Source: JBBDXI01 sp040902425
GTDB lineage: Bacteria > Planctomycetota > Phycisphaerae > Phycisphaerales > UBA1924
Direction of reading: 5' to 3'
NCBI GenBank assembly: GCA_040902425.1
Contig: JBBDXI010000094.1
Location: 1 to 64,000 of the forward strand
Length of the DNA: 64,000 nt
The notes beneath the pieces were generated by a model. The model was not told the origin of the DNA. It was given only the letters and a program-made list of their open reading frames with translations, and did not search any database. Within the stretch, counting starts at the first letter, position 1, and each line of letters begins with the position of its first letter. Of this stretch, positions 1 through 8,171 are shown piece after piece. Both the position numbers and the translations under genes were made by a program.

Positions 1-31
1 CCCCGTCCCCCCGTTCCCCAGGAGGTGTTCC

Positions 32-343
32 ATGCGGACCCGCGCCGGCCTCATTGCTCTTGCCGCGGCCGCGCTCCTCGCGGCGGGGTGCGAATCGTCG
101 GTCACCCAGGAGAACTACGACCGGGTGAACCTGGGCATGAGCTTGCTGGAGGTGCAGTCGGTGCTCGGGGAAGGTGAGCAGGACACGACCGGCGGTTTCA
201 CCATCGGCGCAGGCGGGACCATGGGCTCCTCCAGCAGCACGACCTCGCGCCGGCAGGGCTACACGTGGAAGGAAGGGGACCGGCAGATACTCGTCGAGTT
301 CATGGACGGGAAAGTGGTGACGAAGCGGAAGATCGGGTTCTGA
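32..343 (+). CDS. small SmpA/OmlA-like lipoprotein
   Basis: Encodes 103 aa. The N-terminus is a lipoprotein signal: MRTR, a hydrophobic Ala/Leu stretch, then a lipobox ending LLAAGC with the acylated Cys at residue 20. The mature part begins with ENYDRVNLGMSLLEVQSVLG, which is the layout of small SmpA/OmlA (BamE-like) beta-alpha domains, where a short 'GM...V...LG' helix follows the anchor. A Gly/Ser-rich loop at about residues 50-70 is a lineage-specific insertion. The ATG is preceded by AGGAGG at 21-26, which fixes the start. I infer an envelope-anchored structural or assembly protein; nothing shows that it is part of a BAM complex. It is followed convergently by aroA. Confidence 0.75.
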   Translation: MRTRAGLIALAAAALLAAGCESSVTQENYDRVNLGMSLLEVQSVLGEGEQDTTGGFTIGAGGTMGSSSSTTSRRQGYTWKEGDRQILVEFMDGKVVTKRKIGF

Positions 344-376
344 CGCGCCGGGATCACGCCGCCGCCGCGCGGCGCC

Positions 377-1789
377 TCAATACAGTTCCGCCAACTGCTT
401 CCAGAACCCGGGGTAGGTCTTGCGTACGCACCCGGGGTCCCTGATCCACGTGTTCGGGCGGCGGAGCGCCACCAGGGCCAGGGCCATCGCCATGCGGTGG
501 TCGTTGTAGGTGTCGAACTCGACGCGCGACGCCTCGGGCGAGGCGTCGATGCCGCCCCGGGGCGGGGTGACCGTGATCGCGTCGGGGTCGCCCGAGACGC
601 CGGTCTCCACGCGGACGCCGACCTTCCGCAGCTCGGTCCGCAGCGCGGCGACGCGGTCGCTCTCCTTCAGGCGCAGCGTCCGCAGGCCGCGGATGATCGA
701 GCGGCCGCCGGCGAACGAAGCGACGACGGCGAGGGTCATGGCGGCGTCGGGCATGTCGGAGAGGTCGGCCATGAGGGGATCGAGCGAGGCCGGCCCGCGG
801 ATGCCCAGGAAGGGGCGGGCGCCCTCCTCGCGGATGATCGTGGCGCCGAGGCGGGCGAGCACGTCGGGGAAGGCGGCGTCGCCCTGCAGAGAGCGGGCGT
901 CGAGGTCCTCGATGCGGGCGACCGCGCCGGGGAAGAGGGCGGCGGCCCCCCAGAAGGGCGTGGCGCTGCTGGCGTCGGGCTCGACGTGGTATGTGAAGGG
1001 CGCCACCCCCGCCGCGGGACCCGGCCCCGCCCCCCCCGCGCCCCCCGCCCCCGCGCACACGCGGATGACCCGCAGGTCCTCCGATGTGCGGACGGTGATG
1101 CCCAGCTCCTCCAGCAGGCCGATGGTCATGGTGATGTAGGAGCGGCTGGTGACCTCGCCTTCCAGGCGCACCGTGAGGCCGCCGGGCAGCCACGGGGCGA
1201 TCAGCAGGACGGCGGAGATGAACTGGCTGGAGGCCGTCGTGCCGAAGTCCACCACCGGCGCGCGGGGGAGCGCCGCCGGGCCGCGGATGGTCAGCGGGAG
1301 GAACTCGCCCCGCCCGTCGGAGGCGACGCCCGCCCCCAGGGCGCCGAGCGCATCGGTGAGCTCGCCCATCGGGCGCTCGCGCAGGCGCGGGGAGCCGTCG
1401 ATCGTGACCGGCGCCCGCGAGAAGAGCGCGGCCGCGCTGAGGAACCGCGCGGTCGTGCCCGATTCGCCGGCGTCGATCCGGATGCCCTCGCCCGTCCGCC
1501 AGGCACCCCCGACGCCGCGGATGCGGGCCCCGGTCCCGTCGAGGGCGACCCCGGCCCCGAGTTGCCGCAGCCCCGCGGCCATGCGCTCCGTGTCGTCGGC
1601 ATCCACGAGCGCCCCGCGCAGGGTGCTCTCCCCCCCGGCCAGGGCGCCCAGCAGAAGGGCGCGGTTGGTCAGGCTCTTGGAGCCCGGGGGCCGGATGCGG
1701 GCGAGGAACATGATCCGGCCGCGGGCGGTCAGCGGGGGGATGTGCAGCGGGTCGGGCAGCTCGTCGAGTGGCCTCTGGAGCGTCTCCAC
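377..1789 (-). CDS. aroA: 3-phosphoshikimate 1-carboxyvinyltransferase (EPSP synthase)
   Basis: Sixth step of the shikimate pathway: transfers enolpyruvate from PEP to shikimate-3-phosphate. The signature PPGSKSLTNRALLLGAL lies at about residues 34-50 and binds PEP and shikimate phosphate. The second-domain active-site motif FDTYNDHRMAMALAL is near the C-terminus, and LRLKESDR sits in between as expected. The GTG start at 1789 has GAGGAG at 1794-1799 and gives 470 aa, about 25-30 aa more than most AroA proteins. An internal ATG at 1711 (MFLARIRPPGSKS) would give a more typical length. It lies 9 bp after the groES-like gene on the same strand, so the two are probably co-transcribed. A run of G/A-rich codons near residue 265 encodes a Gly/Ala-rich loop, a mild insertion. 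Confidence 0.93.
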   Translation of the reverse strand: METLQRPLDELPDPLHIPPLTARGRIMFLARIRPPGSKSLTNRALLLGALAGGESTLRGALVDADDTERMAAGLRQLGAGVALDGTGARIRGVGGAWRTGEGIRIDAGESGTTARFLSAAALFSRAPVTIDGSPRLRERPMGELTDALGALGAGVASDGRGEFLPLTIRGPAALPRAPVVDFGTTASSQFISAVLLIAPWLPGGLTVRLEGEVTSRSYITMTIGLLEELGITVRTSEDLRVIRVCAGAGGAGGAGPGPAAGVAPFTYHVEPDASSATPFWGAAALFPGAVARIEDLDARSLQGDAAFPDVLARLGATIIREEGARPFLGIRGPASLDPLMADLSDMPDAAMTLAVVASFAGGRSIIRGLRTLRLKESDRVAALRTELRKVGVRVETGVSGDPDAITVTPPRGGIDASPEASRVEFDTYNDHRMAMALALVALRRPNTWIRDPGCVRKTYPGFWKQLAELY

Positions 1790-1798
1790 GGGCGCTCC

Positions 1799-2158
1799 TC
1801 AGGCGTCGGCGCCCTGCTCGCCCTGACGCCGGAACACGGCGACGACATCCTCGACGGGGACGACGTAGAGCCGGTTGTCGCCCTCGAAATCGACGGGCAC
1901 GGCGTGCTTGGGGTTGAAGAGCACCCGGTCGTAGCGCCGGATGGGGTAGGCGTCGTCGGCCTCGACCTGCGCCGAGACGGCGACGACGCGGCCGGTGAGG
2001 GTGGGGATCTCGATCTTGTCGGGGAGGTGGATGCCGCTCTTGGTCTGCTTCTTGTCGTCGTCCTTGCGGATGAGGACCCGCTTGCCGACGGGCTCGACGA
2101 CCTCGAGGTGGGCCTTGGAGGAGGGCTTGCGGGGGGTGGGGCTCGACATTGCGATCAT
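1799..2158 (-). CDS. GroES-like co-chaperonin (Cpn10 family)
   Basis: Encodes up to 119 aa. The core reads VEPVGKRVLIRKDDDKKQTKSGIHLPD, matching the GroES start in which the Lys/Thr-rich mobile loop precedes G(I/L)(H/Y)LPD. It is followed by GRVVAVS and YDRVLFNPKHAVPVDFEGDNRLYVVPVEDVVAV, which matches the Cpn10 beta-barrel end. An N-terminal extension of about 20 residues (Ser/Pro/Lys) is not usual for GroES. Two ATGs are possible (2158 or 2149); neither has a good ribosome site. The first ATG overlaps the TGA of the upstream decayed ORF (ATGA). No groEL is in the window, so this is probably an accessory GroES. aroA follows 9 bp downstream. Confidence 0.8.
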   Translation of the reverse strand: MIAMSSPTPRKPSSKAHLEVVEPVGKRVLIRKDDDKKQTKSGIHLPDKIEIPTLTGRVVAVSAQVEADDAYPIRRYDRVLFNPKHAVPVDFEGDNRLYVVPVEDVVAVFRRQGEQGADA

Positions 2159-2988
2159 TGTATGAGCGCGGCGGCGCGAACACCGGACGCCAGCGGCGGC
2201 GACGGATCACACCTGTTCGCATCGAAAAAAACCCGCCTCCTCAATCCGCGAGAGAACGGACAAGTGTCGTTGGTCCGGCGCCTTCTGGTTGTCAGGAACC
2301 ATCCCACAATGAGCGTGACAGGGCACGCGGGCGCAGGGACGATCTGGATGCTGAGGCTGGGGAAAACGTCGGACCCTTGGCCAAGGAAGATCACACTGGG
2401 GGATGAAGGATCGCGGACGATGAGCATGTTCCCAAACGGTGTGGGATTTGCTGTGCCGTGCGCGCCGGTCCAGTGCACCACGCGCGAGGAATAGCTCGTC
2501 GGCCGCCAATCGCCACGCCAGATGTTCACGACCGGGTTCGTCGTGTTCACGCTGCCTTGGGTGGAAGGAAACTGGCCCGCCTGAATGTTATGGAGGAGCG
2601 CCCCGTTCTGCGCAGGCATTCCGGCCCAGGGAGGGCCACCGTCTCATTCCTCGTCGATCCACCGATCGGTCCACAGCCCCTCCGCCCCGCCCGTGCCGAC
2701 CAGGTTAATGAAGATGGACTGGATGCCGCGGTATGTCCCCGAGCCGCTGGGGCTGACCGTCGTGGACCAGGTCCCCGGAGTGCCCGAGGGCGGGCTCATC
2801 TGGATGGTCAGGAAGAGGCGAGCGGTCTGGCCCGGAAAGAGAGGAGACGGCAAGCCGGTGCTCGTGTTGACGTACGAGAAGGTGTAGGTCAGCGAGGCGT
2901 CCGGAAGGCTGGGCGTCTGACCGATCGCCGTCGCCGATGCGGAGCCGACTGTGGACGCCGCGAGGACTGTCATCAGCCCGGCTCTCAC
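2155..2988 (-). pseudogene. secreted PEP-CTERM-like protein, copy A, in-frame stop
   Basis: First (most downstream) of three tandem paralogues. Reading from a GTG at 2988 (GAGGAGG at 2993-2999) gives a signal peptide, then PSLPDASLTYTFSY and SGTPGTWSTTVSPSGSGTYR, both shared with copies B and C. A TGA at 2644-2646 replaces the TGG (Trp) that copy B has in the same place (WIDEE-stop versus IDEQW). The frame is open again straight after it, so a single nonsense change explains the break. The tail IVPAPACPVTLIVGWFLTTRRRR is a degraded PEP-CTERM-like anchor. After it the frame runs on for about 40 codons to the groES start, unlike the other copies, so the original stop is probably lost. The start overlaps the stop of copy B (GTGA). 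Confidence 0.7.
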
Positions 2989-3732
2989 GGGGCCTCCTCG
3001 CCCGTGCCGCGCTGCACGGGCGGCCGGCGGCGGCGGGCGGCGACCAGTGCGCCGGACCCGATGATCGCGGCGTACCCGGGCGCGGGAACGATCTGAATGC
3101 TGAGACCAGCGCCGAAGTTGTCCACGCCGTGCCCGAGGAACACCGTGCTGTTCGCCGTTGGGTCGCGGACAATGAGGCGATTGGCCTGGCTGGACGGGTT
3201 GCCCGTTCCGTTCGTGAGGCCGAAGTGGACAGTCCGGTCGCTGTAGCTCGTCGGCCTCCAATCACCACGCCAGATGTTGAACACCGGGTTCGTCGTCATG
3301 ACGGCACTCTGGTTGGTAGGAAACTGACCCGCTTGGATGGCCCGAAGCGCCGCGCCATTCTGAACAGGAGTTCCGTTCCCGGGAGGGCTACCGCCCCCAT
3401 TCCATTGCTCGTCGATCATCAGATCTGTCCACACGCCCTCTGTCCCGCCGGTGCCGGTCAGGTCGAGGAGGATCGACTGGATGCCGCGGTATGTCCCCGA
3501 GCCGCCGGGGCTGACCGTGGTCGACCAGGTGCCGGGAGTTCCGGAGGGCGGACTCATGGAAATGGTCATCGTCATCCGGGCCCTGTCGCCCGGATTCAGG
3601 GGGTGGGCGCGCCGGTCGTCAGGTTGGTGTACGAGAGGGTGTACGTCAGGGACGCCTCGGGCAGAGTGACCTGCCCGGAGGCGCTGGACGACACACCTGC
3701 AAGGACCGCAACGACACGAGCTCCACGCTTCA
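2985..3732 (-). pseudogene. secreted PEP-CTERM-like protein, copy B, single-base frameshift
   Basis: Second tandem paralogue. It starts at ATG 3732 behind GGGAGG and encodes a signal peptide (MKRGARVVAVLAGVSSSASG), then VTLPEASLTYTLSYTNLTTG. At 3599-3603 a run of five C (minus strand) gives CCC TGA. Copy C reads TPLNPGDSA at this place, and one extra C would restore PLNPGDRARMTMTI and the rest of the protein. The remainder (SGTPGTWSTTVSPGGSGTYR ... IVPAPGYAAIIGSGALVAARRRR) is intact and has a PEP-CTERM-like tail. Either this is a real recent frameshift or a homopolymer sequencing error; in the second case it is a normal gene of about 248 aa. The stop overlaps the GTG of copy A by 4 nt. Confidence 0.65.
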
Positions 3733-3828
3733 TGGAAGCCAACCTCCCTCAGGCGTGTCCTCGGGCTGTGCCGAGTCCAACAGTCGTCGATCGTGAGTGT
3801 ATCCGCCGCCCCCTACCTCGGGGACACC

Positions 3829-3858
3829 AAAAAAAAACCCCCCCCCCTTTTGGGGGGG
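3829..3858 (-). terminator. intrinsic terminator after copy C
   Basis: On the minus strand, a perfect 7-bp G:C stem (CCCCCCC/GGGGGGG, arms at 3852-3858 and 3841-3847) with an AAAA loop is followed by three more G and nine T (3829-3837). It lies 40 bp after the stop of copy C, so copy C is terminated apart from copies B and A. Confidence 0.85.
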
Positions 3859-3898
3859 CGGGGTTGGGGTCATTGACCAATCGACTCGCGGGAGGCGA

Positions 3899-4612
3899 TC
3901 AGGCGCGACGACGGCGGGCGGCAACCAGACCGCCGAGGCCGAGGAGCGCGAGGCTCGCCGGGGCGGGCACGATGCCGATGTTGAGGCCCTGACCGAAGTT
4001 GTCGGCACCGGTTCCGATGAACACGGTCGTGTTCAGCGTCGGGTCGCGGACGATCAGGTTGTTGCCCTGCGTCGAGGGATTGGCGAAGCCCTTCTGAAGG
4101 CCGAAGTTGACGACGCGGTCCGTGTAGCTGGCAGGGGTCCAAGTCGCAAACCAGATGTTCTCGATGGGATTCGTAATGTTCACCTGGGCCTGGCCGGTGG
4201 GGAACTGCCCAGCCTGAATGTTGCGGAGACCCTGCCCACTCGGATCGGGGGTGCCGTAGCCAGCGGGGCCGGCGAGGTCCCACAACTCATCGACGCCGTT
4301 TCCAGTCCACGCGCCGGTGGTGCCACCCGTGCCGATCAGGTCAAGGAAGATGGCCTGAATGCCACGGTAGGTACCGGAACCACCGGGGCTGACCGTGGTG
4401 GACCAGGTGCCGGGGGTGCCGGAGGGCGGGGCCATCAGCACGGTGAGCTTGACCTGGGCGCTGTCTCCCGGATTCAGCGGGGTGGCCGTCCCGGTCGTCG
4501 AGTTGGTGTACGACAGAGTGTACGTCACCGACGCATTGGGGAGGCTGGGCTGGGCATAGGCGCTCGACGCGATGCCGAGAGCCGCAACGATGAGAGCTGC
4601 ACGAGTCTTCAT
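3899..4612 (-). CDS. secreted PEP-CTERM-like protein, copy C (intact)
   Basis: Encodes 237 aa; the intact member of the tandem array. Signal peptide MKTRAALIVAALGIASSAYA is followed by a beta-rich domain containing SVTYTLSYTNSTTG, SGTPGTWSTTVSPGGSGTYR, an 'NIQAGQFP' segment and 'NNLIVRDPTLNTTVF'. It ends in IVPAPASLALLGLGGLVAARRRRA: a VPAP motif, a hydrophobic helix and an Arg cluster, the layout of PEP-CTERM sorting signals. I infer export, transient membrane anchoring and processing at the cell surface; the function of the domain is unknown to me. The start at ATG 4612 has GAGGAG about 8 nt upstream. The larger in-frame ORF starting at 4789 is not supported. Confidence 0.85.
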   Translation of the reverse strand: MKTRAALIVAALGIASSAYAQPSLPNASVTYTLSYTNSTTGTATPLNPGDSAQVKLTVLMAPPSGTPGTWSTTVSPGGSGTYRGIQAIFLDLIGTGGTTGAWTGNGVDELWDLAGPAGYGTPDPSGQGLRNIQAGQFPTGQAQVNITNPIENIWFATWTPASYTDRVVNFGLQKGFANPSTQGNNLIVRDPTLNTTVFIGTGADNFGQGLNIGIVPAPASLALLGLGGLVAARRRRA

Positions 4613-5177
4613 GGACGCTTTCTCCTCACGAAACGATTGGGGGGATGTGTCCCTTGGGAACGCCGTCGGAGAGCAGAACGAACGCTTCGATCTGACCCGG
4701 GGCAGAGAGTACCAGAGGTTCAACCGGCCGCAAGGGTTCTTTTGCAAATTTTCGCCGTCGAAGCGAACTTTTGCGGCGGTCCCCGGCAACCGGCTTTCAT
4801 CCGTGACCCAACCGGTGCCCTGACGCGGCCCCGGCCGATCCCGGCTGGGACGCCCTGACGCGGTTCACACACCCGCGGGCAGGGCGGCCCGGCTCTGTTA
4901 ATCTGCCACGGGTCCGGGGTTTGGCAAGCGCGGCGGCGAGGGTTTTTCGTCGATTGGGCTCCGCGGTGAGGCCCCGCGAACCCCAGAAAAACGCGGACTG
5001 GGGTTTTCGCGGGCGTGTATTCTCGGGCCTTCATCTAGTTGATGGTTCTGGCATATCTGGCTCTGCCGGCCGCAGGTCTGGAGTATCCGGCGCTCCCGCC
5101 TATCCTTCCGCCCCTCCGGCCGGACCCCCCGCGCCGGGGCCACCGATCCACATCTTTTTGCGCGGAAAGGGCCATCC
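4613..5177. other. 565-bp non-coding region between copy C and mdh
   Basis: Divergent intergenic region; I see no gene in it. On the minus strand TTGCGG (4728-4733) and TACTCT (4706-4711) with a 16-bp spacer form a weak promoter candidate for copy C. On the plus strand TGTATTCT near 5016-5023 could be an extended -10 box for mdh. A strong imperfect hairpin lies at 4973-5013 (separate entry). The remainder looks unstructured. Confidence 0.5.
4973..5013. repeat. long imperfect inverted repeat upstream of mdh
   Basis: Left arm CCCGCGAACCCCAG (4973-4986) pairs with right arm CTGGGGTTTTCGCGGG (4998-5013); the only fault is two extra T in the right arm. The loop is A-rich. There is no U tract, so it is not a typical terminator. 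Confidence 0.6.
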
Positions 5178-6146
5178 ATGCGGCGGGCCAAGATCAGCGT
5201 CATCGGGGCCGGGAACGTCGGGGCCACCTGCGCCCACTGGGCCGCGGCCAAGGAGCTCGGCGACATCGTGCTGCTGGACATCCCGGAGCGTGTGGGCGTG
5301 GCGCAGGGCAAGGCGCTCGACCTGGCGTGCTGCTCCCCCATCGAGCGGTTCGACTCGCGCATCACCGGGACGAGCGAGTACAAGGACATCGCGGGCAGCG
5401 ACGTGGTGGTGGTCACGGCCGGCCTGCCGCGCAAGCCGGGGATGAGCCGCGACGACCTGATCGACACCAACGTCAAGATCGTGCGGAGCGTCTGCGAGAA
5501 GGTGCGGGAGTTCGCGCCCCAGTCGATCGTGATCGTGGTGAGCAACCCGCTGGATGCGATGGTCTACACCGCGTGGAAGGTGACGGGTTTCCCGACCCAG
5601 CGGATCATGGGGCAGGCCGGGGCCCTCGATGTGGCGCGTTACAAGACCTTCCTGGCGATGGAGCTGGGGGTGAGTGTCGAGGACATCTGCGGCGTGCTGC
5701 TGGGCGGGCACGGGGATGACATGGTCCCCCTGCCGCGGCTGACCAGCGTGAACGGGATCCCGATCAAGGACCTGCTGCCGGCGGAGAAGATCGCGGCCTG
5801 CGTGGACCGTGCGAAGGTGGGGGGCGGCGAGATCGTGAAACTAATGGGGACCAGCGCCTACTACGCCCCCGCGAGCGGGACCATCGACATGGTCGAGGCG
5901 ATCGTGCGGGACAAGAAGCGGGTGATCCCGACCGCGGCCTACTGCGAGGAGGAGTTCGGGGTGGCGCCGGGGCAGAGGGGGCAGGGGTATTTCGTGGGCG
6001 TCCCCGCGGTGATCGGGGACAAGGGCGTGGAGCGGATCCTGGGCTTCACGATGACCCCCGACGAGCAGAAGCTCATGGCCGAGAGCGTCAGCCACGTGAA
6101 GGACCTGGTGGGGGTGGTGCGGCGGATGTTTCCAGACCTGGGGTGA
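5178..6146 (+). CDS. mdh: malate dehydrogenase (LDH-like type)
   Basis: 322 aa, NAD-dependent oxidation of malate to oxaloacetate in the TCA cycle. The Rossmann motif is IGAGNVGATCA at residues 8-18, with the acidic adenosine-binding Asp at the end of strand 2 (LLDIPE). The substrate loop has RKPGMSRDDL, where the Arg at the specificity position favours malate over lactate. VSNPLDAM and the catalytic His in GGHGDDMVPLPRL are present. Length is normal for the LDH-like MDH group (310-325 aa). The ATG start sits behind GGAAAGG. It stands alone, with a long leader of unclear promoter structure. Confidence 0.95.
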   Translation: MRRAKISVIGAGNVGATCAHWAAAKELGDIVLLDIPERVGVAQGKALDLACCSPIERFDSRITGTSEYKDIAGSDVVVVTAGLPRKPGMSRDDLIDTNVKIVRSVCEKVREFAPQSIVIVVSNPLDAMVYTAWKVTGFPTQRIMGQAGALDVARYKTFLAMELGVSVEDICGVLLGGHGDDMVPLPRLTSVNGIPIKDLLPAEKIAACVDRAKVGGGEIVKLMGTSAYYAPASGTIDMVEAIVRDKKRVIPTAAYCEEEFGVAPGQRGQGYFVGVPAVIGDKGVERILGFTMTPDEQKLMAESVSHVKDLVGVVRRMFPDLG

Positions 6147-6159
6147 TCCCGCAAACGAG

Positions 6160-6864
6160 TCAGCGCCGGCCCTTCTTCACCGCCGTCGTCCGAGTCCGCC
6201 GGTAGCGCTTGGCGGGGTCGAAATCCGAGACATCCTCACCGAGACTCTCCAGCAGGCGGTACATGTACCGCTTGTGGCCCAGCCACGCCTGGTATCGCCA
6301 GTAGACGACGATCAGCCCGATCGGCCCCACGACCGAGGCGCCGACGATCATCCAGGTGTCCTGGATCGTGACGGCCGCGATCGTCAGGGCCACGCCCGCC
6401 AGGCAGACGAAGATGGAGAGAACCAGCCGCCCGAACGGGGTGGTGATGGCGCTCGACGCGACGCCCTTGACGGCCGCGGCCACGGCCTCGGTGGCGGCGC
6501 TGATCTTGACGGCGACGTTGGTCCGGCCGGCCTCCGGGTCGTAGCGGTCGAGGGGGGTCTCCTCGGCGATGCCGAGGCGGTCGAAGATGCGGTTGAGGTC
6601 CACATCATCGCCGCCGCGCGGCTTGCGCCGGCCGCCGATCAGGGCCGGGGCGTCGGCCACGGTCTCGCCGAGCAGTTCGGGCTCCGGCGCGCGGTCGGGC
6701 TCCGGCTTCGCCCGGCGGGCGGGCGGGCGGCGGGGCGGGGAGGGCGGCCCGGAGGGGGAGGGGGCCTCGTGCCGGATGGGCTCGGCCGCCTCGGGCGCGA
6801 GCTCCTCGTCGGCGACGGTGTCATCCAGTGACCGGGGGTCGATTTCGCCGGGGTCCTTGGCCAT
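6160..6864 (-). CDS. hypothetical two-helix membrane protein with Pro-rich N-terminus
   Basis: 234 aa from ATG 6864 (an in-frame start at 6912 would add 16 residues; neither has a clear ribosome site). Residues 1-90 are disordered and rich in Pro, Ala, Arg and Glu. A short conserved-looking stretch, DLNRIFDRLGIAEETPLDRY, follows, then two hydrophobic helices (FGRLVLSIFVCLAGVALTIA and WMIVGASVVGPIGLIVVYW) and a basic C-terminal tail (RYRRTRTTAVKKGRR). I do not recognise a family. It converges with mdh and diverges from the dnaJ-like gene 88 bp away. Confidence 0.65.
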   Translation of the reverse strand: MAKDPGEIDPRSLDDTVADEELAPEAAEPIRHEAPSPSGPPSPPRRPPARRAKPEPDRAPEPELLGETVADAPALIGGRRKPRGGDDVDLNRIFDRLGIAEETPLDRYDPEAGRTNVAVKISAATEAVAAAVKGVASSAITTPFGRLVLSIFVCLAGVALTIAAVTIQDTWMIVGASVVGPIGLIVVYWRYQAWLGHKRYMYRLLESLGEDVSDFDPAKRYRRTRTTAVKKGRR

Positions 6865-6952
6865 GCCTGCGTGGGAGAATAGCCGCGGGCCCGCCCGGCG
6901 CTCCCGGTTCACCCGGTTTTGCCGGGCCCCGGCCGAATACGATCGGGGACCG

Positions 6953-7960
6953 ATGGCGAAGCGGGACTACTACGACGTGCTGGGCGTGGCGAAGTCGGCC
7001 TCGGCGGACGACATCCGCAAGGCCTACCGCAAGCTGGCGCGGCAGTACCACCCGGATGTGAACAAGTCGGCCGACGCCCAGAAGAGATTCACCGAGGTGC
7101 AGGAGGCGTACGACGCCCTCTCGGATGAACAGAAACGGCGGACCTACGACCAGTTCGGGCACACGCAGACGCGCGCCGGGCCTCCGCCGGGGGGGGCGGC
7201 GGGGGGCGCCGGGCACTACACATGGTCGAACGTGGGCGGCCCGGGCGGGTTCGGCGGGGGCGGGGGCGCGGGCGGGGTCGATGTGGACATGGAGCACCTG
7301 GGGTCGGTCTTCGAGGCGTTCTTCGGCGGGCGGGGCGCGCCGCAGGGCTTCGGCGCGGCGGGCCGGTCCCGGGCGCGGGGGGGGCGGGGGCGCCCGCGTC
7401 CAGCGCCGGCCGAGGAGCAGCCGGCGGTCGAGCACGAGCTGAACATCACCTTCCTGACGGCGGCGCGCGGGGGGACGGAGCGGCTGCGGCTGATCGAGGA
7501 CGGGGCGACCAGGACGGTCGAGGTGAAGATCCCCAGGGGGATCTCCGACGGCGCCCGGCTGCGCGTTGGCGAGGTGCTGCTGAAGGTGCGCGTCGGGCAC
7601 CACCCGCTCTTCCGTCGCGCCGAGTTCCCCGGCCAGCCGGAGCAGGGGCTCGACCTGCACCTGGACCTGCCGCTGACCATCGCGGAGGCGGCGCTTGGGG
7701 CCACGGTCACGGTGCCGACCCTCGACGGGATGGTGGACCTGACCATCCCGCCGGGGACCTCGAGCGGGCGGAAGCTGCGCATCCGGGGGCGCGGGGTGGA
7801 GGATGCGCAGGGCAAGCGCGGCGACCTGTACGTCGCCGCCCGGGTCGTCGTGCCGGACGGCGCGAAGCTGGCCCCCGAGGATGCGGCGGCCCTGCGCCGG
7901 ATCGCGGAGGCGGGCCCGGCGCCGCGCGCCGGCGACGAGTGGCAGCGCCCGCCACAGTAG
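6953..7960 (+). CDS. DnaJ/CbpA-type co-chaperone without zinc finger
   Basis: 335 aa. The J domain occupies residues 1-70 with the Hsp70-stimulating HPD at residues 33-35 (RQYHPDVNK). A Gly/Phe- and Gly/Arg-rich linker follows (about 75-155). The C-terminal substrate-binding region shows VEVKIPRGISDGARLRV and VDLTIPPGTSSGRKLRIRGRG. The CxxCxGxG zinc repeats of classical DnaJ are absent, so it is closer to CbpA (type II/B). It presumably recruits and stimulates DnaK. The linker is long and almost pure Gly in places. ATG 6953 begins MAKRDYYDVLGV, the canonical J-domain start, so the upstream in-frame extension is rejected. Confidence 0.9.
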   Translation: MAKRDYYDVLGVAKSASADDIRKAYRKLARQYHPDVNKSADAQKRFTEVQEAYDALSDEQKRRTYDQFGHTQTRAGPPPGGAAGGAGHYTWSNVGGPGGFGGGGGAGGVDVDMEHLGSVFEAFFGGRGAPQGFGAAGRSRARGGRGRPRPAPAEEQPAVEHELNITFLTAARGGTERLRLIEDGATRTVEVKIPRGISDGARLRVGEVLLKVRVGHHPLFRRAEFPGQPEQGLDLHLDLPLTIAEAALGATVTVPTLDGMVDLTIPPGTSSGRKLRIRGRGVEDAQGKRGDLYVAARVVVPDGAKLAPEDAAALRRIAEAGPAPRAGDEWQRPPQ

Positions 7961-8092
7961 AGCGCCTATGTTCACAGGGTGTTCGCCGCGAGCGCGCCGG
8001 ATTGCCGCCCCGGACGGTAGTTTTTTGGCGCCGGCGCGCGCCGCGCGGGCGTGAGCAGGCTCTCATGTTCACCCGGTTTGCGAGCGCCCGGG

Positions 8093-8121
8093 TTGACACC
8101 GCGCGCCGGGGAGGCGACATT
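8093..8121 (+). promoter_or_regulatory. possible sigma-70-type promoter
   Basis: TTGACA at 8093-8098, a 17-bp spacer, then GACATT at 8116-8121. The -35 box is perfect but the -10 box is weak (3/6). It is placed 50 bp before the glycosyltransferase start. Confidence 0.35.
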
Positions 8122-8171
8122 TACCCGGCGCGCAACCCGGGGGGCCGCGCGGCGCGCGCCGCCCCTGGAGC

